From Prevotella sp. (GTDB lineage: Bacteria > Bacteroidota > Bacteroidia > Bacteroidales > Bacteroidaceae): a stretch of DNA of 64,000 nt. Below the pieces are notes generated by a model that did not search any database, had not been told where the DNA came from, and was given only the letters and a program-made list of their open reading frames with translations. Below, piece by piece: positions 14,291-23,115 of this stretch. Position numbers and translations under genes: made by a program. Every line of letters begins with the position of its first letter. The stretch's first letter is position 1. The stretch spans positions 1 through 64,000 of the forward strand of contig JAFTFG010000007.1 in NCBI GenBank assembly GCA_017449675.1, written 5' to 3'.

Positions 14291-15487
14291 ATGAACTTTA
14301 TATTTATATCACCACATTTCCCGCATACCTACTGGGAATTCTGCCATCGCCTGAAGCAGAATGGCGTGAAGGTGCTAGGCATTGCCGATGCGCCATACGA
14401 CTCGCTGCAGAAGGAACTGAAGGAATCACTGACGGAATATTATCGCGTGGACTCGCTGGAGAACTACGACGAGGTATATCGTGCCGTAGCCTACTTCGCC
14501 TTCCGGTACGGACGCATCGATTGGATTGAGTCGAACAATGAGTACTGGCTGGAGCAGGATGCCCGTCTGCGTACAGACTTCAATGTGTCTACAGGTATAC
14601 GGACCGACCGCATCCGTAGCATCAAGGAGAAGTCGGAGATGAAGAAATACTATGCCAAGGGTGGTATTCCCACGGCCCGGCAGATACGAGTTGCTGAGGG
14701 TTTTGATGCCGTCCGTGACTTTGTGCGACTGACGGGTTATCCCATCATAGCCAAACCTGATGTAGGCGTAGGAGCCAGTGGCACGCACAAAATAGAAAGC
14801 GACGAACAGTTGCAGGTTTTTTTCGACACGGTGAGCGATTACAAGAACTACGTGGTGGAGGAATTCATCACGGGCGAGATATGTAGTTACGATGCTATCA
14901 TCGATGCCAAAGGCAATCCACTCTTCGAGTCGATGACCGTCTGGCCGCCGTCTATCATGGACATCGTCAACCTCAGACTTGACCTTTCCTATTATGTTGA
15001 TAGGGAGATGCCGGAAAACCTGCGAGAATTGGGACGGCGTACGGTTAAGGCCTTTGGCATCTGGAACCGATTCGTACATCTGGAGTTCTTCCGCTTAGAC
15101 GGCGACCGTGAGGGCCTGGGCAGGAGGGGCGACTTCGTGGCACTCGAAGTAAATATGCGTCCGGCAGGCGGTTATACGCCAGACATGATCAACTTTGCGC
15201 ACGCCACAGATGTCTATAAGATCTGGGCTGATATGGTGGCTTTCGGAGAAAGTAGGACACAGCAGGGCCGTCAGCAATATTGTGCCTTTGCCAGTCGTCG
15301 CGATATATATAAATATGTACACTCACATGAGGAGGTGCTGAGCCGATATGGGGAGCGTATCGTGATGTGTGAGCGGATGCCGGAACTGTTCTCTGCCGCC
15401 ATGGGGCAGCAGATGTATACCGTCCGACTACAGACGATGGAGGAAGTAAATGAGTTTGTGAAATTTGTACACGAGAAGAAACTATGA
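14291..15487 (+). CDS. ATP-grasp enzyme of unknown substrate
   Basis: 398 residues (MNFIFISPHFPHTYWEFC). A Rossmann-like N-terminal region comes first. The ATP-grasp core runs from about 110, with the glycine loop IAKPDVGVGASGTHKI, the adenine-binding YVVEEFITGEICSYDAIID and the magnesium ligands in ALEVNMRPAGGYTPDMINFA. This is the biotin carboxylase/carbamoyl-phosphate synthase-like branch that joins a carboxylate to an amine or thiol through an acyl phosphate. The stop overlaps the start of the following esterase as ATGA, so the two act together. The product could be a peptide-like or ester-activated metabolite; nothing in the sequence names it. Confidence 0.82.
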   Translation: MNFIFISPHFPHTYWEFCHRLKQNGVKVLGIADAPYDSLQKELKESLTEYYRVDSLENYDEVYRAVAYFAFRYGRIDWIESNNEYWLEQDARLRTDFNVSTGIRTDRIRSIKEKSEMKKYYAKGGIPTARQIRVAEGFDAVRDFVRLTGYPIIAKPDVGVGASGTHKIESDEQLQVFFDTVSDYKNYVVEEFITGEICSYDAIIDAKGNPLFESMTVWPPSIMDIVNLRLDLSYYVDREMPENLRELGRRTVKAFGIWNRFVHLEFFRLDGDREGLGRRGDFVALEVNMRPAGGYTPDMINFAHATDVYKIWADMVAFGESRTQQGRQQYCAFASRRDIYKYVHSHEEVLSRYGERIVMCERMPELFSAAMGQQMYTVRLQTMEEVNEFVKFVHEKKL

Positions 15488-16242
15488 ACATTAAATACGT
15501 GAAGAAATACAGCAATGCCCTCGGGCGAGACATGGAATACAAAACTTACGGTGACAAGGGGCATCCCGTGCTCGTCTTCCCCTCACAGGACGGACGATTC
15601 TACGACTACCAGGACTTTGATATGGTGGGCGTGCTCTCTAACTTTATCGACCAGGGAAAAATTCGGCTCATCTGTGTGGACTCGATAGACCGCGAGACGT
15701 GGAGCGACATTCAGGGTGACCATCACCGTCGCATAGAACAGCATGAGCGGTGGTATCACTATATCGTCGATGAACTCATCCACGAGGTGCGCCACTTCTC
15801 CAACGAGACTTTCATCGCCACAGGCTGCTCGATGGGTGGCTATCATGCGGGCAATTTCTTCTTCCGTCGCCCAGACCTCTTCGATACGTTGCTGGCTTTG
15901 AGCGGACTCTACTATGCCGGCTATTTCTTCCCCAATTACCAAGACCCGCTGGTTTATGACAATTCACCGCAAGACTTTCTGCGACAGATGCCTGCCGACC
16001 ATCCTTACTGGGACGTGTATCGTCAGCGTCGCATCATCATGTGTGTTGGTCAGGGGGCATGGGAAGACGAACTGCTTGACAGTACCCGACAGATGGATGC
16101 CCTGCTGAAGGAGAAGAATGTGCCGGCCTGGATAGACTACTGGGGACACGACTCTGCCCATGACTGGGCTTGGTGGCGCAAGCAGATTGTTTATTTCATG
16201 AATCATCTGCTGACAGAGGAAACGGTAGAGTATGTTATCTGA
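15484..16242 (+). CDS. Putative esterase (esterase D/antigen 85 family)
   Basis: 252 residues and no signal peptide, so cytosolic. The nucleophile elbow is GCSMGGYHAG, the acid is probably in VGQGAWEDELLDST and the His in WGHDSAHDWAWW. This matches the putative esterase family PF00756. It is coupled to the ATP-grasp gene by a 4-bp overlap. The pairing suggests that it releases or transfers the ligase product. Confidence 0.85.
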   Translation: MNIKYVKKYSNALGRDMEYKTYGDKGHPVLVFPSQDGRFYDYQDFDMVGVLSNFIDQGKIRLICVDSIDRETWSDIQGDHHRRIEQHERWYHYIVDELIHEVRHFSNETFIATGCSMGGYHAGNFFFRRPDLFDTLLALSGLYYAGYFFPNYQDPLVYDNSPQDFLRQMPADHPYWDVYRQRRIIMCVGQGAWEDELLDSTRQMDALLKEKNVPAWIDYWGHDSAHDWAWWRKQIVYFMNHLLTEETVEYVI

Positions 16243-16275
16243 TTTTGCACCTAAATTGATACAGAATCATAGAGA

Positions 16276-17475
16276 ATGAGACCACTATCCACACGAACGT
16301 CGGGTTTTACGGATTCTATTATCCGACGGATGACCCGCATCTCAAACAAGTACGGAGCCATCAATCTCTCCCAGGGCTTTCCTGACTTCGACCCTCCTAA
16401 GGAGATAATGGAAAGGCTTGCTGAGATTGCTCCCCATGGTCCCCACCAGTATGCCGTCACATGGGGAGCGCAGAACTTCCGTGAGGCATTGGCCAAGAAA
16501 CAGAGCCACTTTACAGGTTTGTCTATCGACCCAGACAAGAACATCGTGGTGACGTGCGGCTCTACTGAGGCTATGATGGCTGCCATGATGACGGTAGTGA
16601 ATCCTGGTGACAAGGTTGCCATCTTCTCTCCATTCTATGAGAACTATACGGCAGACACCATTCTCACAGGTGCAGAGCCGGTGTATATCCCGCTTGTTCC
16701 ACCGTCATTTGGGTTCGATGCCAATCTGCTCGAAGATGCTTTCAAAAGTGGAGCAAAAGCATTGGTGTTGTGCAATCCGTCCAACCCTTGCGGTAAAGTA
16801 TTTACTCGTGAAGAACTCCAGACGATAGCAGATATTGTCATCCGATACGATGCCTATGTGATAACTGATGAAGTGTATGAGCATATCGTCTATGCACCTC
16901 ACAAGCATGTCTATATATCAACCTTGCCAGGCATGTGGGAGCGCACGATTTCGTGCAGTTCACTCTCCAAGACTTACAGTATCACAGGCTGGCGACTGGG
17001 TTATGTCATTGCCCCGGGACGCATCATCGACCGTGTGAAGAAGGTGCATGACTTCCTGACCGTTGGTGCTGCAGCCCCGTTGATGGAGGCCGCCACTGTC
17101 GGGCTCCGTTTCCCTGACAGTTACTACGACGAACTGCAGGCACATTATACTCACATGAAGCAACTTTTTTGTGATGGGTTGCGACAATTCGGACTTGATT
17201 TCACCGAACCGCAGGGAGCCTATTATGTGATGCTTGATGTCTCGAAGTACGGCGTGAAGGATGACCTGCATTTCTGCGAGTGGCTGGCTGAGCATGTCGG
17301 TGTAGGTGCTGTCCCTGGCAGTTGCTTTTTCAAAGAGAGGCTACGGATAGGCGCATCAGCGGGAATGGATGTCCACAACCTGATTCGTTTCCATTTTGCC
17401 AAGCGGGACGAGACTTTGAATGCCGCCCTCGACCGACTTGCTGAACTTAATAGTAAGGCGAGAGACTACAAATAG
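16276..17475 (+). CDS. Class I/II pyridoxal-phosphate aminotransferase
   Basis: 399 residues. Fold-type I landmarks are INLSQGFPDFDPP, the cofactor aromatic and Asn in LCNPSNPCGKVF, Asp and Tyr in YVITDEVYEHIVY, and the Schiff-base Lys in SSLSKTYSITGWRLGY. The substrate Arg is in LIRFHFAK. It resembles the YbdL/kynurenine-aminotransferase branch, which favours methionine and aromatic amino acids. It begins 33 bp after the esterase and may be in the same transcript. Confidence 0.92.
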   Translation: MRPLSTRTSGFTDSIIRRMTRISNKYGAINLSQGFPDFDPPKEIMERLAEIAPHGPHQYAVTWGAQNFREALAKKQSHFTGLSIDPDKNIVVTCGSTEAMMAAMMTVVNPGDKVAIFSPFYENYTADTILTGAEPVYIPLVPPSFGFDANLLEDAFKSGAKALVLCNPSNPCGKVFTREELQTIADIVIRYDAYVITDEVYEHIVYAPHKHVYISTLPGMWERTISCSSLSKTYSITGWRLGYVIAPGRIIDRVKKVHDFLTVGAAAPLMEAATVGLRFPDSYYDELQAHYTHMKQLFCDGLRQFGLDFTEPQGAYYVMLDVSKYGVKDDLHFCEWLAEHVGVGAVPGSCFFKERLRIGASAGMDVHNLIRFHFAKRDETLNAALDRLAELNSKARDYK

Positions 17476-17508
17476 TACAAGGCTTGTTTTTTAATGTATA
17501 GTAAGTAT

Positions 17509-18264
17509 ATGGGTAAAATCGTTTTGATAACAGGAGCAACAAGCGGTATTGGACTGGCTTGTGCAAGGAGGTTCGCAGAGAATGGCGACAAGTTGATTCT
17601 GACTGGTAGAAACGAGCATCGTCTGGCAGAAATCCGTAAAGAACTGACGGAAAAGGGAACAGAGGTGTTGATTATGGCTTTCGACGTGAGAGATAGCAAA
17701 AAAGCAAAGAAGTATATCAGCGAACTCCCTACAGAATGGCAGAAGATTGATGTGTTGGTGAATAATGCAGGTCTCGCCTTAGGACTGGAACCTGAATATG
17801 AAGGTGATCTTGATGACTGGGAAACGATGATTGACACAAATATCAAGGGACTGCTAACCATGACTCGACTGATAGTTCCAGGTATGGTAGAGCGCAACAG
17901 CGGCCATATCATTAATGTCGGTTCTGTGGCTGGCGATGCTGCATATGCCGGGGGGAATGTCTATTGTGCGACAAAGGCGGCTGTCAAGGCTCTGTCTGAC
18001 GGACTCCGCATCGATGTGGCCAATACTGCCATCCGTGTAACGAATCTGAAGCCTGGTCTTGTTGAGACGAACTTTAGCAATATCCGTTTCAAGGGTGATG
18101 TAGAAAGAGCCGCTAAACTATATACTGGTATTGAGCCGTTGACTGGGGATGATATTGCCGATGTAGCCGTTTATGCTGCCAATGCTCCCGCCCACGTTCA
18201 GATAGCCGAGGTCTTGATACTGGCTACCCATCAGGCTAGTGGAAGCGTGATTGTCAGGAAATAA
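17509..18264 (+). CDS. Short-chain dehydrogenase/reductase (YdfG-like)
   Basis: 251 residues from ATG 17509 (MGKIVLITGATSGIG); an in-frame ATG at 17494 is possible. The Rossmann glycine motif is TGATSGIG, the structural motif is NNAG, and the catalytic Ser, Tyr and Lys are in NVGSVAGD and YCATK. The end of the protein resembles YdfG-type 3-hydroxy acid dehydrogenases that oxidise L-serine or 3-hydroxypropionate with NADP. It lies in the same direction as the aminotransferase. Confidence 0.9.
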   Translation: MGKIVLITGATSGIGLACARRFAENGDKLILTGRNEHRLAEIRKELTEKGTEVLIMAFDVRDSKKAKKYISELPTEWQKIDVLVNNAGLALGLEPEYEGDLDDWETMIDTNIKGLLTMTRLIVPGMVERNSGHIINVGSVAGDAAYAGGNVYCATKAAVKALSDGLRIDVANTAIRVTNLKPGLVETNFSNIRFKGDVERAAKLYTGIEPLTGDDIADVAVYAANAPAHVQIAEVLILATHQASGSVIVRK

Positions 18265-18313
18265 ACGGACTACAGTCTTTCTGACTCCGTAACAAGTCAG
18301 TCGTAACCAACAG

Positions 18314-18640
18314 ATGAAGAATATGAAAAGATTTGCTTTTAAGATGTACCTGAAACTGGGATGTGAAAAGGAGTATGAGCGTCGGCATGCCGCAATATGG
18401 CCGGAATTGGTGAAGATGATCAAGGATGCGGGTGTGAGTAATTATAGTATCTACTGGGATAGGGAAACGAATATCCTGTTTGGCTATCAAGAGTGTGCTG
18501 GGGAGGGTAGTTCACAGGATACTGAATCGGTAGATCCGATTACTCAGAAATGGTGGGATATGATGGCGGACATCATGGACACCAATCCAGACCACTCTCC
18601 AGTAACGGTTCCCATGCAAGAGGTGTTCCATTTAGACTAA
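18314..18640 (+). CDS. rhaM: L-rhamnose mutarotase (RhaM/DUF718)
   Basis: 108 residues, the family's usual size. The signature residues are YERRHAAIWPELVKMI, NYSIYWD, KWWDMMADIM and NPDHSPV. It interconverts the alpha and beta anomers of L-rhamnose so that the isomerase receives its preferred form; DUF718 proteins acting on L-fucose also exist. The downstream RhaB and RhaD genes favour rhamnose. ATG 18323 is an alternative start. It is separated from the next gene by a promoter region at 18641-18794. Confidence 0.88.
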   Translation: MKNMKRFAFKMYLKLGCEKEYERRHAAIWPELVKMIKDAGVSNYSIYWDRETNILFGYQECAGEGSSQDTESVDPITQKWWDMMADIMDTNPDHSPVTVPMQEVFHLD

Positions 18641-18699
18641 AAGGACGTGCTTGGGGAAACAATGTAAAGTGACGTGTAAATTTACGATAATAGTTGCCG

Positions 18700-18734
18700 T
18701 TGTACGATTTTCTGTAGAAATTGTACGTTTTTCT
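18700..18734 (+). promoter_or_regulatory. Tandem direct-repeat operator before the rhamnose operon
   Basis: TTGTACGATTTTCT (18700-18713) is repeated as TTGTACGTTTTTCT (18721-18734), with a 21-bp period and the same orientation. It ends 24 bp before the -7 element, the position of an activator. A partial third half-site (TTTTTCTAATT) follows. The 10-bp palindrome GTAAATTTAC lies upstream at 18675-18684. Confidence 0.7.
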
Positions 18735-18758
18735 AATTGTTTTTCTAATTAAAATGTG

Positions 18759-18766
18759 TAACTTTG
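18759..18766 (+). promoter_or_regulatory. -7 element (TAACTTTG) of the GH28-rhamnose operon
   Basis: It lies 28 bp before ATG 18795. Confidence 0.7.
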
Positions 18767-18794
18767 TAGTCGCTAATTACTAAAACAAACGAAA

Positions 18795-20102
18795 ATGAGA
18801 AAATGGTTGGTAGTCTTGCTGGTCCTGTCGTACTCGATGGGGATGTATGCCAAGACGGAGGTATGGCCCGACGGAACACCGATGGACGCTTGGTTCAGTC
18901 ATACGGAGAAGGTAGATGTGAAGACCCTCGGGCGCCAGTATGTCATCACAGACTATGGTGTGAAGAACGATAGTACACAGGTGCAGACGGCAACTATCCA
19001 AGCCGTCATCGACCGTGTGGCTGCTGATGGCGGTGGTGTCGTGGTGGTACCGCAGGGTACGTTTCTGACTGGTGCGCTGTTTTTTAAGCAAGGTACGCAT
19101 CTGCATATTGTGGAGGGCGGGAAAATCAAAGGCTCTGAGGATATCATCGACTTCCCCATCCTGATGACCCGTATTGAGGGTGAGACCTGTAAGTATTTCT
19201 CCGCCCTTGTCAATGCTGACGGACTCGATGGCTTCACAATCAGCGGTAAGGGGACGATCGACGGTAACGGGCTGACCTACTGGCAGGAGTTCTGGCTTCG
19301 TCGGCAGTGGAACCCCCAGTGTACGAATAAAGACGCTCAGCGGCCCCGTCTGACGTATGTCTCCAACAGTAAGAATGTTACGATACAGGATGTCCGTCTG
19401 GTGAATTCCCCCTTCTGGACCAATCATGTGTATAAGAGTGATCATGTGCGCTATCTGGATTGTTTTATCTTTGCTCCTACTGAGAATATTTTTGCCCCCG
19501 ATCCTAAGAGAGGTGCTCCCTCGTCGGATGCTATCGATATTGATGCCTGTACGGATATCTTGATAGACGGATGCTTTATGCATGTGAATGACGATGCTGT
19601 TGTCTTGAAAGGCGGTAAGGGTACATGGGCTGACAAAGACGAGACGAACGGTCCCTGTGAGCGTATCATCATCCAGAACTGTCGCTACGGTCGGGTGCAT
19701 GGTTGTCTGACCCTCGGTTCTGAGTCGCTACACGATCGGAATATCATCCTCCGCAACTGTTATACGGAACGTGCCGACCGTGTATTATGGTTGAAGATGC
19801 GCCCCGATACTCCCCAGCATTATGAGTATGTGTTGGTGGAGCATATCACTGGTCAGTGTACTCGTTTTCTGTTTATTCACCCTTGGACACAGTTCTTTAA
19901 GATGGGCGACCGTAAGGACATGCCATTATCCAGGTGTAATAATATCACGATGCGGAATATCGAGGTGAATGCCAAGACGCAGTATGATGTCAAAACCTCC
20001 GACAAGTATGAACTGGTAGACTTCGTCGTCGACGGGAAGCCCTTGGTATTCGAGAACTCACCGGTAATCATTGACAATTCAAAACCTATAGTTTATGAAT
20101 GA
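18795..20102 (+). CDS. GH28 family pectinase (rhamnogalacturonan/polygalacturonan side)
   Basis: 435 residues with a signal peptide (MRKWLVVLLVLSYSMGMYA). The right-handed beta-helix shows the GH28 signature acids: Asp in SSDAIDIDAC, the DD pair in VNDDAVVLKGG and the His-bearing turn GRVHGCLTLGSE. Its place at the head of a rhamnose operon suggests release of rhamnose or unsaturated rhamnogalacturonan units in the periplasm. The last 8 bp overlap the kinase gene (ATGAATGA), so synthesis of enzyme and kinase is coupled. Confidence 0.9.
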   Translation: MRKWLVVLLVLSYSMGMYAKTEVWPDGTPMDAWFSHTEKVDVKTLGRQYVITDYGVKNDSTQVQTATIQAVIDRVAADGGGVVVVPQGTFLTGALFFKQGTHLHIVEGGKIKGSEDIIDFPILMTRIEGETCKYFSALVNADGLDGFTISGKGTIDGNGLTYWQEFWLRRQWNPQCTNKDAQRPRLTYVSNSKNVTIQDVRLVNSPFWTNHVYKSDHVRYLDCFIFAPTENIFAPDPKRGAPSSDAIDIDACTDILIDGCFMHVNDDAVVLKGGKGTWADKDETNGPCERIIIQNCRYGRVHGCLTLGSESLHDRNIILRNCYTERADRVLWLKMRPDTPQHYEYVLVEHITGQCTRFLFIHPWTQFFKMGDRKDMPLSRCNNITMRNIEVNAKTQYDVKTSDKYELVDFVVDGKPLVFENSPVIIDNSKPIVYE

Positions 20103-21615
20103 TAAGAAATATTTCTTCGCCGTCGACCTGGGTGCTACCAGCGGGCGTACTATTATCGGCAGTATCTCTGACGGTAAGTTTGAACTGGAGGAAGTCACCC
20201 GCTTCCCCAATAACTTGATTGAGACAGGCGGTCATTTCTACTGGGACATCTATGCCCTCTACTTTGAGATGATTCGTGGTCTGAAAGAGGTGGCGGCCCG
20301 TGGACTGGAGATTACGTCGATAGGTATTGACACATGGGGTGTTGACTTTGTGTTTATCGGTGATGATGGAGCAATCCTGCGTAACCCTCGCTCGTATCGC
20401 GACCCCATCACGTTTGATGCGATGGATGACTACCTGAAGCATGTGATCTCCCGTCGGGAGGTGTATGACGTGACGGGTATCCAGTTGATGAATTTCAACT
20501 CTATCTTCCAGTTGTATGCGATGCGTCGTGAGCAGAACACCGCACTACAAACCGCTAAGAAGATTCTCTTCGTGCCCGATGCCCTCTCGTGGATGCTAAC
20601 GGGTAATGAGGTATGCGAATATACCATCGCATCAACCTCGGAGTTGTTGGATCCCCGTACCAAACAGTTGGACGAACGTCTGTTGGCCTCGTTAGGACTG
20701 AGCCGTTCGAAATTCGGTAAGATGGTGAAACCGGGTACCGTGATCGGTGTTCTGACGGATGAAGTACAGAAGATGACGGGCTTGGGCCCGGTTCCTGTCA
20801 TCGCCGTAGCAGGTCATGATACCGCTTCGGCAGTAGCCGCCGTACCTGCCAAAGACGAGCAGTTCGCCTATTTGAGTAGCGGTACGTGGAGTCTGATGGG
20901 TATTGAGACCCGGGATGCAGTCATCAACGATCGCTCATATGAGTTGAATTTCACTAATGAGGGAGGCGTAGAGGGGACTACCCGTTTCCTTAAGAATATC
21001 TGTGGCATGTGGCTCTATGAGCGCTGTCGTAAAGAGTGGCCTGAGGAAGTCAGGAAATTGTCACATCCCGAACTGCAGGGCTCTGCCATGGCGGTAGAAC
21101 CGTTCCGTTCACTCATCAATCCTGATGATGAGTTGTTTGCTAATCCTCCTTCCATGATTGCTGCGATTCAGCAATACTGTCGTGACACACAGCAGCCTGT
21201 GCCGGAGACACCCGCAGAGATCTGTCGTTGTATCTTCGACTCCTTGGCCTTGCGCTACCGCCAGGTGTTCGGATGGCTGCGGGAGTTTGCGGACTTCAAC
21301 CTCAACGTGCTGCATATCATCGGAGGCGGTTCACTGAACAAATACCTCAACCAGTTTACGGCTAATGCTCTGGGCGTACAGGTGCTGGCTGGTCCTCAGG
21401 AGGGTACGGCCATCGGTAATATCATGCTACAGGCCAAGGCTTCTGGGGAGGTCGGTGATATCTGGGAGATGCGTCGCATCATCGCCAACTCGTTGGAGTT
21501 GGAAAAGTATGAGCCTGCGGATAAAGACCGTTGGGACATGGCCTACGACCGTTATCTGAGTGTCGTGAATGGGGTGATCAGTAACCCTGACCAAGCCGAG
21601 CAACTGTTTAAATAG
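20095..21615 (+). CDS. rhaB: Rhamnulokinase
   Basis: 506 residues, FGGY kinase family. Landmarks close to E. coli RhaB are VDLGATSGR, SIGIDTWGVDFVFI, VAGHDTASAV, YLSSGTWSLMG, CIFDSLALRYRQVF and the ATP-site IIGGGSLNKYLNQF. It phosphorylates L-rhamnulose at C1 with ATP in the cytosol. It is the second gene of the operon, followed 35 bp later by the isomerase. Confidence 0.92.
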   Translation: MNDKKYFFAVDLGATSGRTIIGSISDGKFELEEVTRFPNNLIETGGHFYWDIYALYFEMIRGLKEVAARGLEITSIGIDTWGVDFVFIGDDGAILRNPRSYRDPITFDAMDDYLKHVISRREVYDVTGIQLMNFNSIFQLYAMRREQNTALQTAKKILFVPDALSWMLTGNEVCEYTIASTSELLDPRTKQLDERLLASLGLSRSKFGKMVKPGTVIGVLTDEVQKMTGLGPVPVIAVAGHDTASAVAAVPAKDEQFAYLSSGTWSLMGIETRDAVINDRSYELNFTNEGGVEGTTRFLKNICGMWLYERCRKEWPEEVRKLSHPELQGSAMAVEPFRSLINPDDELFANPPSMIAAIQQYCRDTQQPVPETPAEICRCIFDSLALRYRQVFGWLREFADFNLNVLHIIGGGSLNKYLNQFTANALGVQVLAGPQEGTAIGNIMLQAKASGEVGDIWEMRRIIANSLELEKYEPADKDRWDMAYDRYLSVVNGVISNPDQAEQLFK

Positions 21616-21650
21616 CATATCTAATCAACAATCAAAAAAATAGCAAGACA

Positions 21651-23081
21651 ATGAGTAAACCATTAGTAGAAACCAAAGCGAGGGTAGGTGTGTTCAGTAT
21701 CGCACTGCAGGCATACCTGCCACAGTTCCCTCAACTCGTTCCAGAGTTTGAGGCACAGTATGAGGCTTTCAAGAAGACGCTACCCGATACCATCGAGGTC
21801 ATCGATGGCGGTATGGTGACCACTAAAGAGCAGTCGATGGCTGTCGGTGATAAGTTCCGTGCTGCCGATGTCGACCTGGTCATCCTGCAGATGCTGACCT
21901 ACTGTACCTCTTATAATATGCTGCCCGCCGTGCGTGACCTCGACGTGCCTGTGGTCATCGTAAATGTGCAGAAGAAACTGGCTCCCGACTATGCCAAGAC
22001 CGACATTCCCACCTGGTTGGGTGAGTTGTATGCCTGTGGTGCCATCGGTGAGATGGTGGCCGACTTGAACCGTGCCGGTAAGCGCTCAGCCGTCATCACT
22101 GGTGTCGTGGAGGGAGGGGATCCCGAGGTGCAGGCAGAGATAGAGGACTGGTGTCGTGCCGCCCAGGTGCGTCGTCGTTTCCGTGATACGAATATAGCCC
22201 AGATTGGTCGTCCGTATCCGGGTATGATGGACCTCTATATTGATGAGACCAACCTCTACCACCGTATGTTCGTTTATACCAAGCAGTTTGACTGGGAGCA
22301 GATGTGGGCTATTGCCGACAATATCTCTGATGAGGCTGCTATCCGTGCTAAGGCTGAGGATATCTTGGCAACCTTTGATATTGAGGGAGGTGGTACCGTA
22401 GAGAAAGTATGGGACATGGCAAAGTACGTCGTGGCCTTCGAACAGTGGGTAAAGGATGAGAAGTTAGGCATGATTGCCTCTCACTATGCCGGATTCGCTC
22501 AGGGAGTGGCCGGTAAACTCGACTCCATGCTGATACCTGCTTTCTCGATGCTTATCAAACAGCATACTGCCTGTGCCGTAGAGGGGGATATGAAGGTGGC
22601 GATGGCTATGTCAATCTTGAAGACTATCTCAGGTACTGGTACGCTGGCTGAGATGTATTCCATCGACTTCCCGAAGGATATTTGTATTATCGGTCATTCC
22701 GGATCGGGTGATTTCGATATCTCACAGGCTAAGAAGCCGACGATGAAGATCGTACCCGTATTCCACGGAAAGACGGGTGGTGGCTATCTTACCCAGTTCT
22801 ATCCTCCTACGGGGCCTGTGACCTATCTGGCCATCACTCAGGATAAGAACGGTGTCTTTAAGTTTGTGGTGGCAGAGGGTATCAATGAGGATGGCGAGAT
22901 ATTTACCTTTGGTGATACCAATATGCGTACGAAGTTCTCACTGCCCTGTCGTGAGTTCGTCAATAAGTGGAGCGAGGCTGGTCCTACTCATCATATGGCA
23001 GCCGCTGTGGGTCATCATATCGACACCATCCTGAAGGTGGCTAAGATCTTGAATATAGAGTGTGACATCGTTTGCCGTTAA
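21651..23081 (+). CDS. AraA/FucI-superfamily sugar isomerase, probably acting on L-rhamnose
   Basis: 476 residues. It is not the about 420-residue RhaA barrel nor the about 590-residue classical FucI. The end is L-arabinose-isomerase-like (GPTHHMAAAVGHHIDTILK). Four likely Mn ligands stand in the order of AraA: Glu in AVEGDMK, Glu in TLAEMYS, His in IIGHSGSGDF and His in THHM. The N-terminal half has a Rossmann-like fold (LVILQMLTYC, VPVVIVNVQ). It lies between rhamnulokinase, porter and RhaD, and is the only isomerase of the operon. I infer that it converts L-rhamnose to L-rhamnulose; L-fucose or L-arabinose cannot be excluded. Confidence 0.8.
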   Translation: MSKPLVETKARVGVFSIALQAYLPQFPQLVPEFEAQYEAFKKTLPDTIEVIDGGMVTTKEQSMAVGDKFRAADVDLVILQMLTYCTSYNMLPAVRDLDVPVVIVNVQKKLAPDYAKTDIPTWLGELYACGAIGEMVADLNRAGKRSAVITGVVEGGDPEVQAEIEDWCRAAQVRRRFRDTNIAQIGRPYPGMMDLYIDETNLYHRMFVYTKQFDWEQMWAIADNISDEAAIRAKAEDILATFDIEGGGTVEKVWDMAKYVVAFEQWVKDEKLGMIASHYAGFAQGVAGKLDSMLIPAFSMLIKQHTACAVEGDMKVAMAMSILKTISGTGTLAEMYSIDFPKDICIIGHSGSGDFDISQAKKPTMKIVPVFHGKTGGGYLTQFYPPTGPVTYLAITQDKNGVFKFVVAEGINEDGEIFTFGDTNMRTKFSLPCREFVNKWSEAGPTHHMAAAVGHHIDTILKVAKILNIECDIVCR

Positions 23082-23115
23082 TATTGGATCATCGAAATAA
23101 CGAAATATCAAAAAA

